Virus record (IMG/VR): IMGVR_UViG_3300007540_000023
Span: 1 to 45,378 of that record
Direction: 5' to 3' (one strand)
DNA length: 45,378 bases
Source: a virus
Shown: piece after piece, positions 18,691-30,300 of the stretch
How positions within the stretch are numbered: the stretch's first letter is position 1
Layout: each line of letters opens with the position of its first letter
Program-made: the position numbers and the translations under genes
The notes under the pieces: model-generated
What the model saw: only the letters and a program-made list of their open reading frames with translations
Database searches by the model: none
What the model was told of the DNA's origin: nothing

Positions 18691-18698
18691 TATCTTTG
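18691..18698 (+). promoter_or_regulatory. Promoter -7 box (TATCTTTG) for internal virion genes
   Basis: Matches TAnnTTTG and lies 22 nt before the ATG at 18720. It would drive the GNAT-like gene, the two internal virion genes and the 10-kb giant gene as a late unit. Confidence 0.65.
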
Positions 18699-18719
18699 CA
18701 TTACTAATTTATATACAAC

Positions 18720-19139
18720 ATGGAGTTTAATTGGAGACTAGAGGATAAGTCAGTATGCTACAAGAGGTTACAGTCTTGGTGGGATAAGCACGAAGCCTTT
18801 GAGGGTAATGATATACCCTACAGCTCAACGCCTAACAGAATCTTTACTGTATCCACTACGGTAGGTGAGGATGAGGTTGACCTGTACAGCATAGCTATAA
18901 TAGTTACAGACACGGATATATGCTGGGTAGGGTGGATAACATCTAACCCGCTTGCAGACGCTAGGCTTAAGGTGGGCGGTCTGGAGTATCTATACACTAT
19001 CATAGCTACAGTAATGAAGTCACAGGGCTTCGTAAGCATGGTATCACACGCTAAAATAAACGCTCTAATGAAACCTTTAGAGAACAGTGGCTTTATAAAT
19101 ATAGAGTCTAATACAAACTTTTACATTAAACAATTATAA
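18720..19139 (+). CDS. GNAT-like protein of the internal virion module
   Basis: 139 aa. The layout suggests a compact acetyltransferase fold: N-terminal helix with WRLEDKSVCYKRLQSWWDKH, beta strands DLYSIAIIV and CWVGWITSNPLA, a helix LEYLYTIIATVMKSQGF, then KINALMKPLENSGFINIES and a final strand NFYIKQL. Podophages commonly place a GNAT-like protein at the start of the ejection-protein cluster, as here. The acetyl-CoA-binding Q/RxxGxG/A loop is not clear, so it may be a structural rather than catalytic copy. It starts a new transcription unit and ends 4 nt before the next gene. Confidence 0.5.
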   Translation: MEFNWRLEDKSVCYKRLQSWWDKHEAFEGNDIPYSSTPNRIFTVSTTVGEDEVDLYSIAIIVTDTDICWVGWITSNPLADARLKVGGLEYLYTIIATVMKSQGFVSMVSHAKINALMKPLENSGFINIESNTNFYIKQL

Positions 19140-19143
19140 TAAT

Positions 19144-19746
19144 ATGGCAGCAGCAATAGGTGGGGCAGTAAGTGGCTTCGGTAAAATTAAGGAAGGTAAG
19201 GCTATGATGAGAGCAGGGCAGCAGGGTATTGATAACTTTCAGTGGGATGATATCACCAACCCCTACAAAGAGCTTACAGCTAGTCAGGTAGGAGCAGATA
19301 TACAGAGGGAGGAGTCTGCCAGAGGAACTGCTACAGCGGTTAACGCTCTGCGTAGTGCAGGTGTTAGAGGTGTAGTTGGTGGAATGGGGCAGGTACAAGC
19401 GTCTGCTAATAAAGTAAACCAAGATATAGCCGCTGATGTAGATAAGGCTACTAAGGATATACAGATGAAGGCTGCAGGGCAGGATGTTAATAACGCAGCT
19501 ATACAGGAGAAACGTCAGGGAGAAGAGCTAGCAGGTTACGGTAAGCAGTTAGATGTGGGTATGGATATGAAGGCTCAGGGTATGGGTGACCTAGTTGCGG
19601 CAGCAGGTGCTGTAGATAGTTTTGCTATGTCAGCTATGACAGGTGGAATGGGTGGTGGAGGAATGCTAGGTGAGATAGGCGGTGGAGGCTCTGGAAACGT
19701 AGACTTCATGTCTCAGTTAAATAAAGCAAACGGGGGTATTAAATAA
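19144..19746 (+). CDS. Internal virion protein, gp14-like role
   Basis: 200 aa, Gly/Ala/Met-rich. The start MAAAIGGAVSGFGKIKEGK is a short amphipathic Gly/Ala segment, followed by a helical, Gln-rich middle. The C-terminal tract MSAMTGGMGGGGMLGEIGGGGSG is Gly-rich. T7 gp14-like channel proteins ejected into the cell envelope have similar small size, alanine/glycine content and position before the long ejection proteins. No enzymatic motif. The role is inferred from position and composition. Confidence 0.5.
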   Translation: MAAAIGGAVSGFGKIKEGKAMMRAGQQGIDNFQWDDITNPYKELTASQVGADIQREESARGTATAVNALRSAGVRGVVGGMGQVQASANKVNQDIAADVDKATKDIQMKAAGQDVNNAAIQEKRQGEELAGYGKQLDVGMDMKAQGMGDLVAAAGAVDSFAMSAMTGGMGGGGMLGEIGGGGSGNVDFMSQLNKANGGIK

Positions 19747-19758
19747 TAAAGAATAACT

Positions 19759-21303
19759 ATGGCTAAAGCAGGAGCAGGAGCATACAGTCAACTACAGAGG
19801 GTTGGTAATTACGTAGCACCACAGATAAATAAGGCAGCTGACCGTTTGAATCAGCAGGGCATGCAGCAGAAGCAGTTTAAGGCTGAAGCGGGTGCTAGAA
19901 AAGAGGCTAGGGATGAGACTTGGAGATTAGACACCCAGACAGACTTCTCAAACTTTGAATTAGAGGCTACAGGTAACACTGGTAGGGATGACATGTTCAA
20001 ACTAGCGGCAGAGAAGGGTATACAGAGGGCTGAGAGCTACTTTAGACAGGCTAGGGAGCTAAGGGCTACAGACCCAAATAAAGCCGATATAATGAAGGCT
20101 AAGGGTAGGAGTATACAGACCTCCTTTAAGAACCTATCGGCTGACTCATCTATTGTTAAGGAGATGTTTGATGGATACGCTGAGGCGTATGCTAAGGGTA
20201 AGATTAAAGAGGGTGCTTACAGAAGCTTCATGAACGGCTTATCTAGGAACGAGGCTGTGCCTTACCTAGATGACAATGACCAGTGGAGGGTTAGGGTTAT
20301 GGTTAGGGATGAGACCTCTGGAGAGATACTAAAGGATGAGAATGGTGAGGTAAAGTATGAGGATAAATCTTTATCTGAGATTAAGAAGGGTCTAGATAAG
20401 CCTTATGACTTTAATGAGGTACACGGTCAGACTGGTGAGCTTAATAAGGTTCTAACCGCTATGGGTAAGAACAAGTGGGATGAAATAAATGGACAGTTTA
20501 TAGACACAAAACAAGAGTTTGGGGCTGAGCAGGAGAAGTCGCTTAAGGACTTTATTGAGGGTACTTTAGGTAGCGATAGAGAGATGTATAAGTGGTACTA
20601 CTACGCCACTGGTGAGGAGAAGCTTAAGGGCTTTAATACCGCAGATAAGGATAAGATTACAAACTACATTAACACAGCGGTCAAAGGTGCTTACGGTAAG
20701 GAGGTTACTAGAAAGGTTACCCCTACTACACAGGGGGAGAAAGAAGAGGCGGCTAGAAAACTTGCAGCAGCTAGGGTGAAAGCAGCTGATGTATTAGCAG
20801 AAGCAGTTGATGATAGGTTTACTAAGACCAATAAAAGATTAACTGACGAAGCTGTAGCTAAAAACCTAGCGGCTAAGAATAAGAAGGGAACTAAGGAGGT
20901 AGTTAGAGCTGAGAAGAGTAAGATGTACTACGACCTAGCATACAAGCTAAGGGAGGTTGACTCTGAAGAAGACGCACAGAAGATATTAGATGACTCTGGG
21001 TACTCTATAAATGTCAACGACAACTTTTGGAACTGGTGGGATAAGTGGGATAGTAAAGCAGGTGAGGCTTTAAACGTTGGTACTACAGACGAGACTAGTG
21101 AGGTAACTATAAACGTAAGTGACACACACAAGATGGCTGCACAGTTTGCTAAGATAGTAGAAGGCTTCGGATTTAACTATGACGATAAGTTCTCAGATAA
21201 TGTTACAGAAGAAGAGGTGGCAGCTGAAGGAGCTGATGAGACAACTACTACTACTACTACTACTAATACTCCTACTACAAAATCAAAGGGAAAGATAAGA
21301 TAA
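19759..21303 (+). CDS. Internal virion (ejection) protein, coiled-coil
   Basis: 514 aa; helical, Lys/Glu/Ala-rich, long coiled-coil segments (e.g. about residues 320-400). It opens with MAKAGAGAYSQLQRVGNYVAP and contains a tryptophan-rich patch NDNFWNWWDKWD near residue 417. The C terminus carries an acidic stretch followed by a run of about ten threonines encoded by ACT repeats, then a basic end. It fits the second of three consecutive ejection proteins (compare T7 gp14-gp15-gp16). Not recognised at family level. Confidence 0.5.
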   Translation: MAKAGAGAYSQLQRVGNYVAPQINKAADRLNQQGMQQKQFKAEAGARKEARDETWRLDTQTDFSNFELEATGNTGRDDMFKLAAEKGIQRAESYFRQARELRATDPNKADIMKAKGRSIQTSFKNLSADSSIVKEMFDGYAEAYAKGKIKEGAYRSFMNGLSRNEAVPYLDDNDQWRVRVMVRDETSGEILKDENGEVKYEDKSLSEIKKGLDKPYDFNEVHGQTGELNKVLTAMGKNKWDEINGQFIDTKQEFGAEQEKSLKDFIEGTLGSDREMYKWYYYATGEEKLKGFNTADKDKITNYINTAVKGAYGKEVTRKVTPTTQGEKEEAARKLAAARVKAADVLAEAVDDRFTKTNKRLTDEAVAKNLAAKNKKGTKEVVRAEKSKMYYDLAYKLREVDSEEDAQKILDDSGYSINVNDNFWNWWDKWDSKAGEALNVGTTDETSEVTINVSDTHKMAAQFAKIVEGFGFNYDDKFSDNVTEEEVAAEGADETTTTTTTTNTPTTKSKGKIR

Positions 21304-21318
21304 ACTTAATATAAAATT

Positions 21319-24300
21319 ATGGACGAATTAACATCTGCATTAAACGACTACGTAGCTACAGTTAATAGTGGTAAATACGGAGACGACATAGAGACATTAA
21401 TGTCAAAATTTCCAGAGCTTCAAGGCTATGAGCAGGGGGCTTTAAATGACTATGTTGCTACTTCAAACAGCAACAAGTATGATGAGGAGACTCTAAAGTC
21501 TAAGTTTCCAGAGTTCTTTGGGGATAATGAACAAGTAACACCCGAAGTACCAAAGGAAGTAGTAGCCGAAGCGAGTGGGGACTCAGCATCTCCTTCGGCA
21601 GGTACAGACTCTTCATTGGATTCCAGTGTAGATGAGGGTTTAAAAGCTAAGGACGAGGCAGCTAGGAGAATACAAAAGAGGTATGAAGAAGCTGGTGTAA
21701 CTGAGTATGAGATAAATGAGGAGGATATTAACCGTGAGGTTGAAGCTACTAACAAGGTTAAGCATATTACAGCAAGTAATAAACCAGCTAAAAAGTTAGA
21801 GCACTGGTCAAAGGCACACTCAGGTTTTATAAAAGAGATTAACAACCCTGAGTTATATAAGCGTAAGAAAGAGTTAGAGGCAGAGATAGCGTCGAGACCT
21901 ATAATGGCTAACAACACTGATATACAGTCTAAGTTAGATGAGGTCAACGCAACTATAGAGAGGATAGACGCACCTAAGCAGTCTGAGAGCAGAAAGGCTG
22001 ATATAGCAATAAAAGGATTAGAAGAAAAACAGTTTGAGCTAGAGCAAGAGGCTATAGAGGCTGCAAAGAGTAGCGACCTTTCTTATGAAGAGATTCTTAC
22101 AGGGGAGGGTAACTACCAAGACATACTTAAGCAGAAGTCTAAGCTAAAGGATTCTAAGACGTTAGAGAACGCTGTTTTAGATAAGATTAAGGAAGACACT
22201 AACTCTTCCTTTGGAACTAAAGACCTTTTTACTAACGCTGCTAGGTACTTTGGTTACTCTGATAAGTCTGAGCAGACTATAAAGCTTTCTGAGGAGGTTT
22301 CTGAGGAAATACTATTAAGTCTTACAGAGAATCAAAAGGAGAAGATGGCTAGGGGTTTTACATCCCTTGACGAGAAGGAGGCTATAATAGGGCAAGCTAA
22401 GGGTAAGGTTATTAACAGAACCACAGAAAAGTTTAAGCAAAGGGAGAGGGATATAATTTCTAGTGACTTAGAAGACACTGAGAAGGTTAATAAGATAAAA
22501 GAAAATACAGAGGAGTATAATGGGTTTCTAGGTCAGATTGGGTATGATGTGGCAGGTGACATACTTAACAATCAGTTTAAAAAGACCGACGCTAGAGATA
22601 ACTTTAATGAGTCTGTAGTTAAGAAGGGGTTCTTAGGAGATGTTGCTACACCATTCCTTACATTCTTTGATGAAGGTGCTAAGTTAGCACTTAAAGGGAC
22701 TGCAGGTTGGGGTTCTGCGTTTGCGTCTGTAGGTGATATATTTATGTCTGACGACCACTACAGCAGCTACGACGCCTTTGGAGATGTTGTGGGACAGTTC
22801 ACAGACCAAGCGTTCTTACCAAACACTAAGGATGAGAGGTTTAGTTTAAGGAAAGAGGATGGCTCACTAAGGGTCACTCCTTTATCAGTATTAAATACTG
22901 TATCTAGAAGTGCAGGTTTTACAGTTGGTATAGCTCTTATGGCTAGGAGAGGTGGTGCTGGAAACATAGAGAGACAGTTGGGTCAGTTCATAAACCCTAC
23001 AAAGAGTGTTAAGTTTACTAATGATTTAAAATTAATGGAGTCGGCTTATGGTTTGACTTTATCAGACAACTATAGAGAGGCTAAGAGGTTGGGATTAGAC
23101 GGTCTATCCGCAGCAGCTTACACTAATACCTTATCTATGATAGAGGGTATTACAGAGCCTATAATGCGTGACACCAAGTTCTTTGAGACTACTGGTGGTA
23201 CTGCAATATTGAAACAATTTCAAGGAGACCTAAAAAGTGCTACTAATAGAAAACTAATTACTGAGTCTGTAAAAAGGATGAGTAAGAATGTTAAGAACGA
23301 GTTTATTGAGGAGGATATTGTACTAGCCGTACAAGACCTTACTAAGTTTATGCTTGTTGCAGAGCATGAAAACTCCGAGTTCTGGGATATTAGAAATCAA
23401 TTAGAGTTAGGTATAGTTACTACAGGTATGTCTGGTATTATGGGTACTATTTCAATGAGAAATAACATTAAGGCTGATGATATTAATATATACAAAGCCA
23501 TATCTAAGGATATTAATGGTGTAGTTGATAACCTTTTAAAAGCTAAGGAGGGTGCATTGACCCCAGAGGCTGCAGAGGGGTTTACTAAGACTATCGAGTG
23601 GGCTAACAACATGAACAAGGCTATTAAACTAGCTCCTGCAAATGTTACTGGTGAACAGATAGACCTTTTAATGGAGAAGGCTAACTTGGTTACAGAAATG
23701 AAGTCGTTAGACCCAGCATTCCACGCACAGTATAAGGAGAAGATTGAGGCTATTGATGCTAAGATAAACCCTTTAAATAAAAAGACTGAAGAGGGTGTGG
23801 CTAAAGCTGAGGCAGATATTGCTAAAAGGAAAGAGGAAGCCGCTAAGAAGAAAGCTGCCGCAGATAAGAAGGCTGAAACCAAAGAGCCAAAGGTGGAAGA
23901 AGTTACACCTGAAGATAAAAAACCAGAAGAAGGAGTAGAAGATGTTGATAAAAAAAGTAAAGATAAAATATTAGATGATATAACATCTTCTTTTAAAACA
24001 GAAGGAGATAAGGAATTTACAAAAGACCAAAGTGAAGCATTTCTAAGTGCAGCCAAAGCAGCAGGTATTAAAGTGCTTGAAACTTCTGATGGAAGAAAGT
24101 TTATTGACCCTTCAAAAAAGGAGGCTATAGCTTTATACAACTATTTAGGTTTAGGAAACAACGCAAAGAAAAAGGACACTAAGCCTACCAAGACTGTAGA
24201 GCAGATAGAGGTTGACAGAACTGCTGAGCTAGAGGCACAGAAGGATAAACTTGATGAGACCTACGGTGTAGATAGTAAGCAGACTGTAGGTGAGCAAATC

Positions 24301-27300
24301 AACGCTAAGTATGATAAGCTTGTAGCGGACAGAAAAAGAGAAGACCTTGTACCATATAAGGCTGAGGAGGTGTCAGAGACTACAGATGCTAAGCAGTTTG
24401 CAGAGGCACAGGCTAAGGCTATATCTAATAGGACTGAGGACTCTATGCAGGTAGACCCTGTAACTGAGGAGGATATACAGAAGATACTAGAAGAGGGTGG
24501 TAAGATATTTATGACATCAGATGGCAAGTCTGGTGCATACGTTACTAAGGATGGTTATATGGGAGGTCTATTTAAAGACCCAAGTGCTGGACGTTCACAG
24601 GCAGCGAAGGTGCTACAGCAGGCTAGGATTAAAGCTGGTGGTAGATTCTTTGACGCATACGGTGAGAACGCTAAGACTGGTGAGGGTACTACCTTAGAGG
24701 ACATCTACATTAAGAATGGGTTTAGACCTGTTGTTAGGATGTCATTTAATGAGGAGTACGCTAAGAAGGGTTGGGAGAAGACTAACCTATCTAAGAGACC
24801 AGATAACGTATTCTTTGTATACGACCCAGCATATAAGGCAGAGAAGGGAGAGGGTGTACGTAACGAGGACTACGACGCTGCTATGGAGATTGCTAAGAAC
24901 TTCAAGACAGAGACTAGTAAACAAGAGGCTGCTAAAGACATAGACGCTGACTTAGACGCATTCATGGGTACACCTGAGGTTGAGTCTGCAAAGGCTAAAG
25001 AATCTAGACGTGCAAATGTAAAGGTACTAGCTGACAGAGCTAAGAAGTCTTTAAGTAGGATAGCCCCTAACGTTAGTATTAAGATATACAACACAACCGC
25101 TGAGTTTGAGGCAGCCACTGGTGATAAGAACACAGCAGGGAAGTGGAGTCCAAATAAAGGTAAGGGTGGTACTATAAGTATAAACCTTGACTACGCCACT
25201 GGGAGGACTGTAGCACACGAAACAGTTCACGCTGTACTTGGTACTATGATAAAGTCAGATAAAGCCTTAGAGAGGCTTACAGACAAGTTCTTGGGCGTGT
25301 TAGCTAAGAATGTAGATGGTGATGTAAAGGTTGAGTTAGATAACTTTATAAACCTGTACGCTGATAAGCCAGAGGTAATGAGTGAGGAGTTCGCTGCAGA
25401 GTTGGGTGGTATGTTGGCAGACAACTACACCAAGCTTAGTAACAAGGCACAGGGTATTGTTAAGCAGTGGTTAGATACTATAGCTAAGAAGATAGGGTTG
25501 AAGGAGTTTACAGACTCTGAGATTATAGACCTACTAAACACAATAGCAGGTAAGACGGCTAAGGGTGAGGTTATTACTGAAGCTGATTTAGAAATACTAG
25601 CAGACTTTGATGGAGAGTCTGGGAGTGAGATGAGACCAAGCTCTAAGAGTCAAATTACAGCTAAGTCTATAAAAGAGTCTATTGTTAGTGGAGTGAACGC
25701 AGCATTTCCTTACAACTTTGCCAACTATAAGAGAGGTGTAACCCTTCCGAAACAGCAAAGCATGTCAGATGTTTTAAAGGTTTCTGGTGGTTACGCTGTT
25801 TTTATAAACTCTGATGGTACAAAAGTAGGTGTTAGAAATAATGGTGAAGGTTTAGATGGTGGGTGGCAGTATACTTATCTTGATGATAATATAAAAGATA
25901 ATATAGGGTTTGCAGCTACTAGTGGAACTCATGTAAAAAGCTTACATAAAATAACTAAAGAGTTAACAGCGAAAAGAGATGCTGAGTCGCCAGAACATAA
26001 AGGGAAGCCTGTGGCTGTATTTGTTACAATACAACACGCACCTACTATGCTTGGTGAGTGGTATGCAGCTGAGTTCTTTATGGAGGGTATTGATAAGGCA
26101 TTGTCCGAGGATATATATAAAGGAGGTGTAGATGCTTTTAGGAAAGATTTAAGAGAGGCAGTAGCTTCAGCTTACCCTAAAAAGAGTGCCTCTACAGTAG
26201 CTGGTATGACAAAGGAAAACCGTTCCAAGTATAACGCTACTCAAAAACAGGTAGAGACTTTAATTGATTTAGTAAACTCTAACAAATTCAATACACATAA
26301 AGGTAGAATAGGGATATCTAAAATATTCGCTAGTAAGGACTTTACTTTTGGTTTTAGGGTAAACGTACTAAAAACAGTAATGCCTAAGAATAAACTTACT
26401 AAAGCTAATAAGAAGAATATTAATATATTACAAGCATTATTAGATGTAGAGGGAGGTCGAAAGGATTTCTATCGTGAGCACATGGATGAAGCTTTGTTAG
26501 AAAAACTAGAGGCTTCAAACTTTGATGAGAAAGCTATAGGAGGTTTAACAATGGGAGGTTATTATACAAACCCTTACAAAACTGTTGAGGAGGTATATGA
26601 GAATAGGGTAAATGGTATAGAGCATGACCAATTTAATGAGTCTTTTAGTTCTAATGGTGAAACATTTAGATTAGATAATGCCCATGATGTAAACATTCTT
26701 AACCCTCATATGGGTTATCCTACACAACTGGGGTATGATTTATATAACAAAGATAATGGTACTGATGTAACTAAGAAGAATTATACAATACAAGATAGAC
26801 ACGATGTAAGTACTTATATAAAAGAGAAGTATGGAGAATCTTTACCTGCACTACAAAAGGGTGGTAAAAGGAGACCTACACTTACACCACCTTTCACATC
26901 TCTTGGAGGTTCTATGTACACGGCATCTGATTCTGATTTAGATTTAGAATCTGAGCCACAAAGAAAAGAGAAGAGTCAAAGAACTGACAAGGCATCAGAA
27001 AAGTTAGTCAGCCTCTTCGACAGGGATAATGTACCATTAACTATACCTGAGGCAAAGGAGATGGTTAATGAGGTGTTAGATTGGGCTGATTGGTATGATG
27101 GTTTATCTGGTTACGTAAATAAAGTATTTGGAGAGTATGGTTCGGATGTCTTATCTATCCTACCCCTAGCATCTATGGGTAATGGTAGTGCAGGTACTGT
27201 GACTATGGCTATAAATAATGTTGAAAAGATATATAAAGGTGAACGTCCTTCTGGGCTAGCTGAGTACTATAACTTTGTAACAGACTTCTTAGAGGGTAAG

Positions 27301-30300
27301 GGTATTAAGTCGGATAAGATGTACAACTTCTTTAAGGCTTTATTAGGAGACCCTAATGCTGTCGCTGTTGATATGCACGTATACTCTATAATAAAATGGA
27401 AGGACTCTAATAAAAAGCAGGTTAACCCAGCTAATAAGAAGGAGTTTGCTAAGGCTAAAGAGTTTGTAAATACCTTAGCTAAAGAATTAGGAATGCAGCC
27501 AAGAGAAGTACAAGCTTCTTTATGGGCTTTAAATATATTAAGAACAGGAGGAAAACCAGATAGTTATGAACAATACATTGAAAAACACATCAAAGAAAAG
27601 AACCTCTACCAAAGGGTCGAGAGCTGGAGAGAGCAAGGCTATAAACCATTTTCTGAAGTTCGTGAAGCAAAAGAAAGAGAGCAGATAGGGGAAAGAAAAG
27701 AGAAGAGTCAAAAGGTAGGTATAGGTTACTTTAAGAGTAAGCCTGCCGCTAATGTACGTTCTGGCAACAAGGCGTTCAGAGATGCAGTAGAGGCTAAGAG
27801 AGAGGCTAAGAGGCTTGAAAGGGAGGCTAATATTAAGAGGATTGAGAAGCTACAGAAGGAGATAGAAGGAAGTCCAGCTAAATCCGTAGAGGAGGTGGTA
27901 GAGTTCTCAAGAGACAAGGGCTACGAAGACACTGTTATAAAGGATGCGTTACTAAAGCGTGGTTTCTCTAAGGAACAGATAGAGACAGCACTAGCTACAA
28001 TAATACCTACCGCTATAGTTAAGGGTGCAGCTAAGGCTGTAAGGGACAACAAGAAGTCCAACCTAAAGGCTGATGTAGACGCTGTAGGTATAGAGCACGT
28101 TAAGAGCACTAAGTGGTACAGAGGTCTAACAGTTAAACAGAAGGACGCCTTAAACAAGAAGGGTATATCCAACATACTAGCTGACAAGGAGCTTGCACTT
28201 AGAAAGGGTTCACAGCCTACTAAGGCGGGTAAGAAGTTTAGAGACACGGTTAAGGATGTTACAGGTCAGACTGATACATCTGCTGAGGTTACTATGACTA
28301 AGGCTAAGCTACTTAAGGAGCAGATTAAGACCCTAGTAAGGGGAGCTAAGATGGGTGCTAAGGGTCTACAGGACTTAAAGGCATCATTCATCAAGGAGAT
28401 ATCTATAGAGCTAAAGTCCCTTACCAAGAGTAAGATTATGACACTTACTGAGGCTAGGAAGGTATTAGCTGCAGTAAACCAGCTTAACTTTAAGAACTAC
28501 GACAAGGTATCTGAGCTGGTAGATAAGGTTATAGCGGAGATAGAGAACAAGGGTGTAAGAAGAGCTATAAAGCAGGTTAAGACTAGACTAAGAAAGGGAG
28601 CTAAGTCACCTAAGAACCCAGTTAACATGAGAGAGCTTGCTAAGGAGGCTGTCAAGGTAAACGAGGTGTACCTAACACCAGCAGAGAGGGTTAAGTACTC
28701 CGACCTGCTGACAGAGATACAGGCTTCGTTCAAGCTTGCTACAAGTAAGACCTACAGGATGGCTAACGAGGCTGATATGCTTAAAGCCCTAGAGGTCTTA
28801 AACCAAAAGGCTGAGGCTACTAGGTTAAAGGAGTTGGCTACTAAGCTAGGTCTTGACGGGACAGGATTAACTAACTCTCAGCTAGTAGAGCTTGTTAACT
28901 CTGTAGACGTTGACGAGTACTTAGGTACACTAAAGAAGGAGAAGGCTAGAGAGGCTAGGATAGCCCTTGAGAAGCAGGCAGAGTATGCTAGGATAGCTTT
29001 AAACGATGTCGATGGTGATACACTAACACAGCAGGAGAAAAAGGACGTTAGAACGCTTAAGGAGGCTAATCTAGAGCTACTAACATCTACAGACATAAGA
29101 GACCTTATAAAGATAGTTGATAACATAGTTACTAACCAGACATTCGCATCGTCAGGTAATCTAGCATCTAAGATTAGAAGCTACAACGCATCTGAGATAG
29201 CCACTAAGGAATTCAACAAGGGTAACACTAAGATGATTGATAAGAGCGTTATAACAGACTTAAAGTCTCTAGCACTTGTATTCAAATCAGTGTTCCAGAG
29301 TACTAGAGCAGCTGCTTTATTTGACAAGATATCTGGTCTTACTAACCTAGGTATAGCGTACACTAAGCACAAGAAGGCTATGAACGCACTAGCTAAGTCA
29401 TACGATGAGCTATTCGCTAAGCTACTTAAGAACCATAAGGGGTTAAACAAACCAGAGAGCACTATGTTCAGAGGTCTAGTTGCACAGCTTATACAGGGTA
29501 CAACATCAGAAGATTTTGATATCAACAAGTCTAGGCTTGAAGACCACATAGAGCGTAGTAAAGAGTCACAAAAGAAGAGCACTAGGTTAGGAGTAGAGGT
29601 GTTAGAGGAGCAGTATGAAGCTCTTAAGGGATTAAAATCTCAGGAGGAGGTTATAGAGTACGCCAAGGGATTAAAGGACGGTAACTGGGAGCTTGTAGAG
29701 TTCTGGATGAACCACTTTGATGCTAATAAGGATGCGTTGAAGTACAACACAGAGGTGGTACACGGTAAGTCATTCGAGGAGGTTGTTGGTAACTACCTAC
29801 CTATAAAACTAAAGGCTGACGGTACAGCTACTGAGGATGTAGACAACCAAGCGTTCTTTGATAGAAATGGACTACCTGCTACAAACCCATCTGTTACAAC
29901 TATATCTAGGACTAAGACTAAGAAGCTACCACCTAACAGGGTGTTAGATTTAGACTTTGACTCGGTGATGTTTAACAAGGCAGCTGGTGTGTCTATTGAT
30001 ATAGAGACCTCAGCAGCTTATAAGGATGTGTACAACTTCTTTAACTCACCTAACATGAAGAAGATGTTTGGTAAGGAGACTATAGGGGTATTCCAGAAGA
30101 AGCTTACAGAGATGAGAAAGGTTCAGCTAGGTATAGCTAGTATGGACGTAAATAAGGATGAGACCATTAAGGCGGTTAACAAGGTTGAGAGAATCTGGAA
30201 GACTATAGCTACAACTATTGGTCTAGGTTCTATTACCCAGTACCCTAAGCAGTATATATCTGTAGCGTTTAATGCTATGGCTCACCTAGGAAGTGATAGT

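Noticed and set aside
23397-24140. Long minus-strand frames inside plus-strand genes, e.g. 247 codons here
   Set aside because: They mirror the Lys/Glu/Ala-rich codons of the giant gene, giving Ser/Leu/Phe-rich translations with no motif or leader; shadows of the real gene.
25300-29030. VDGD strings in the giant protein (NVDGDVKV, DVDGDTL) as RNA polymerase catalytic motif
   Set aside because: The crAss-like polymerase site is DxDGD within conserved double-psi barrel context; here the surroundings are charged helices with no supporting motif.
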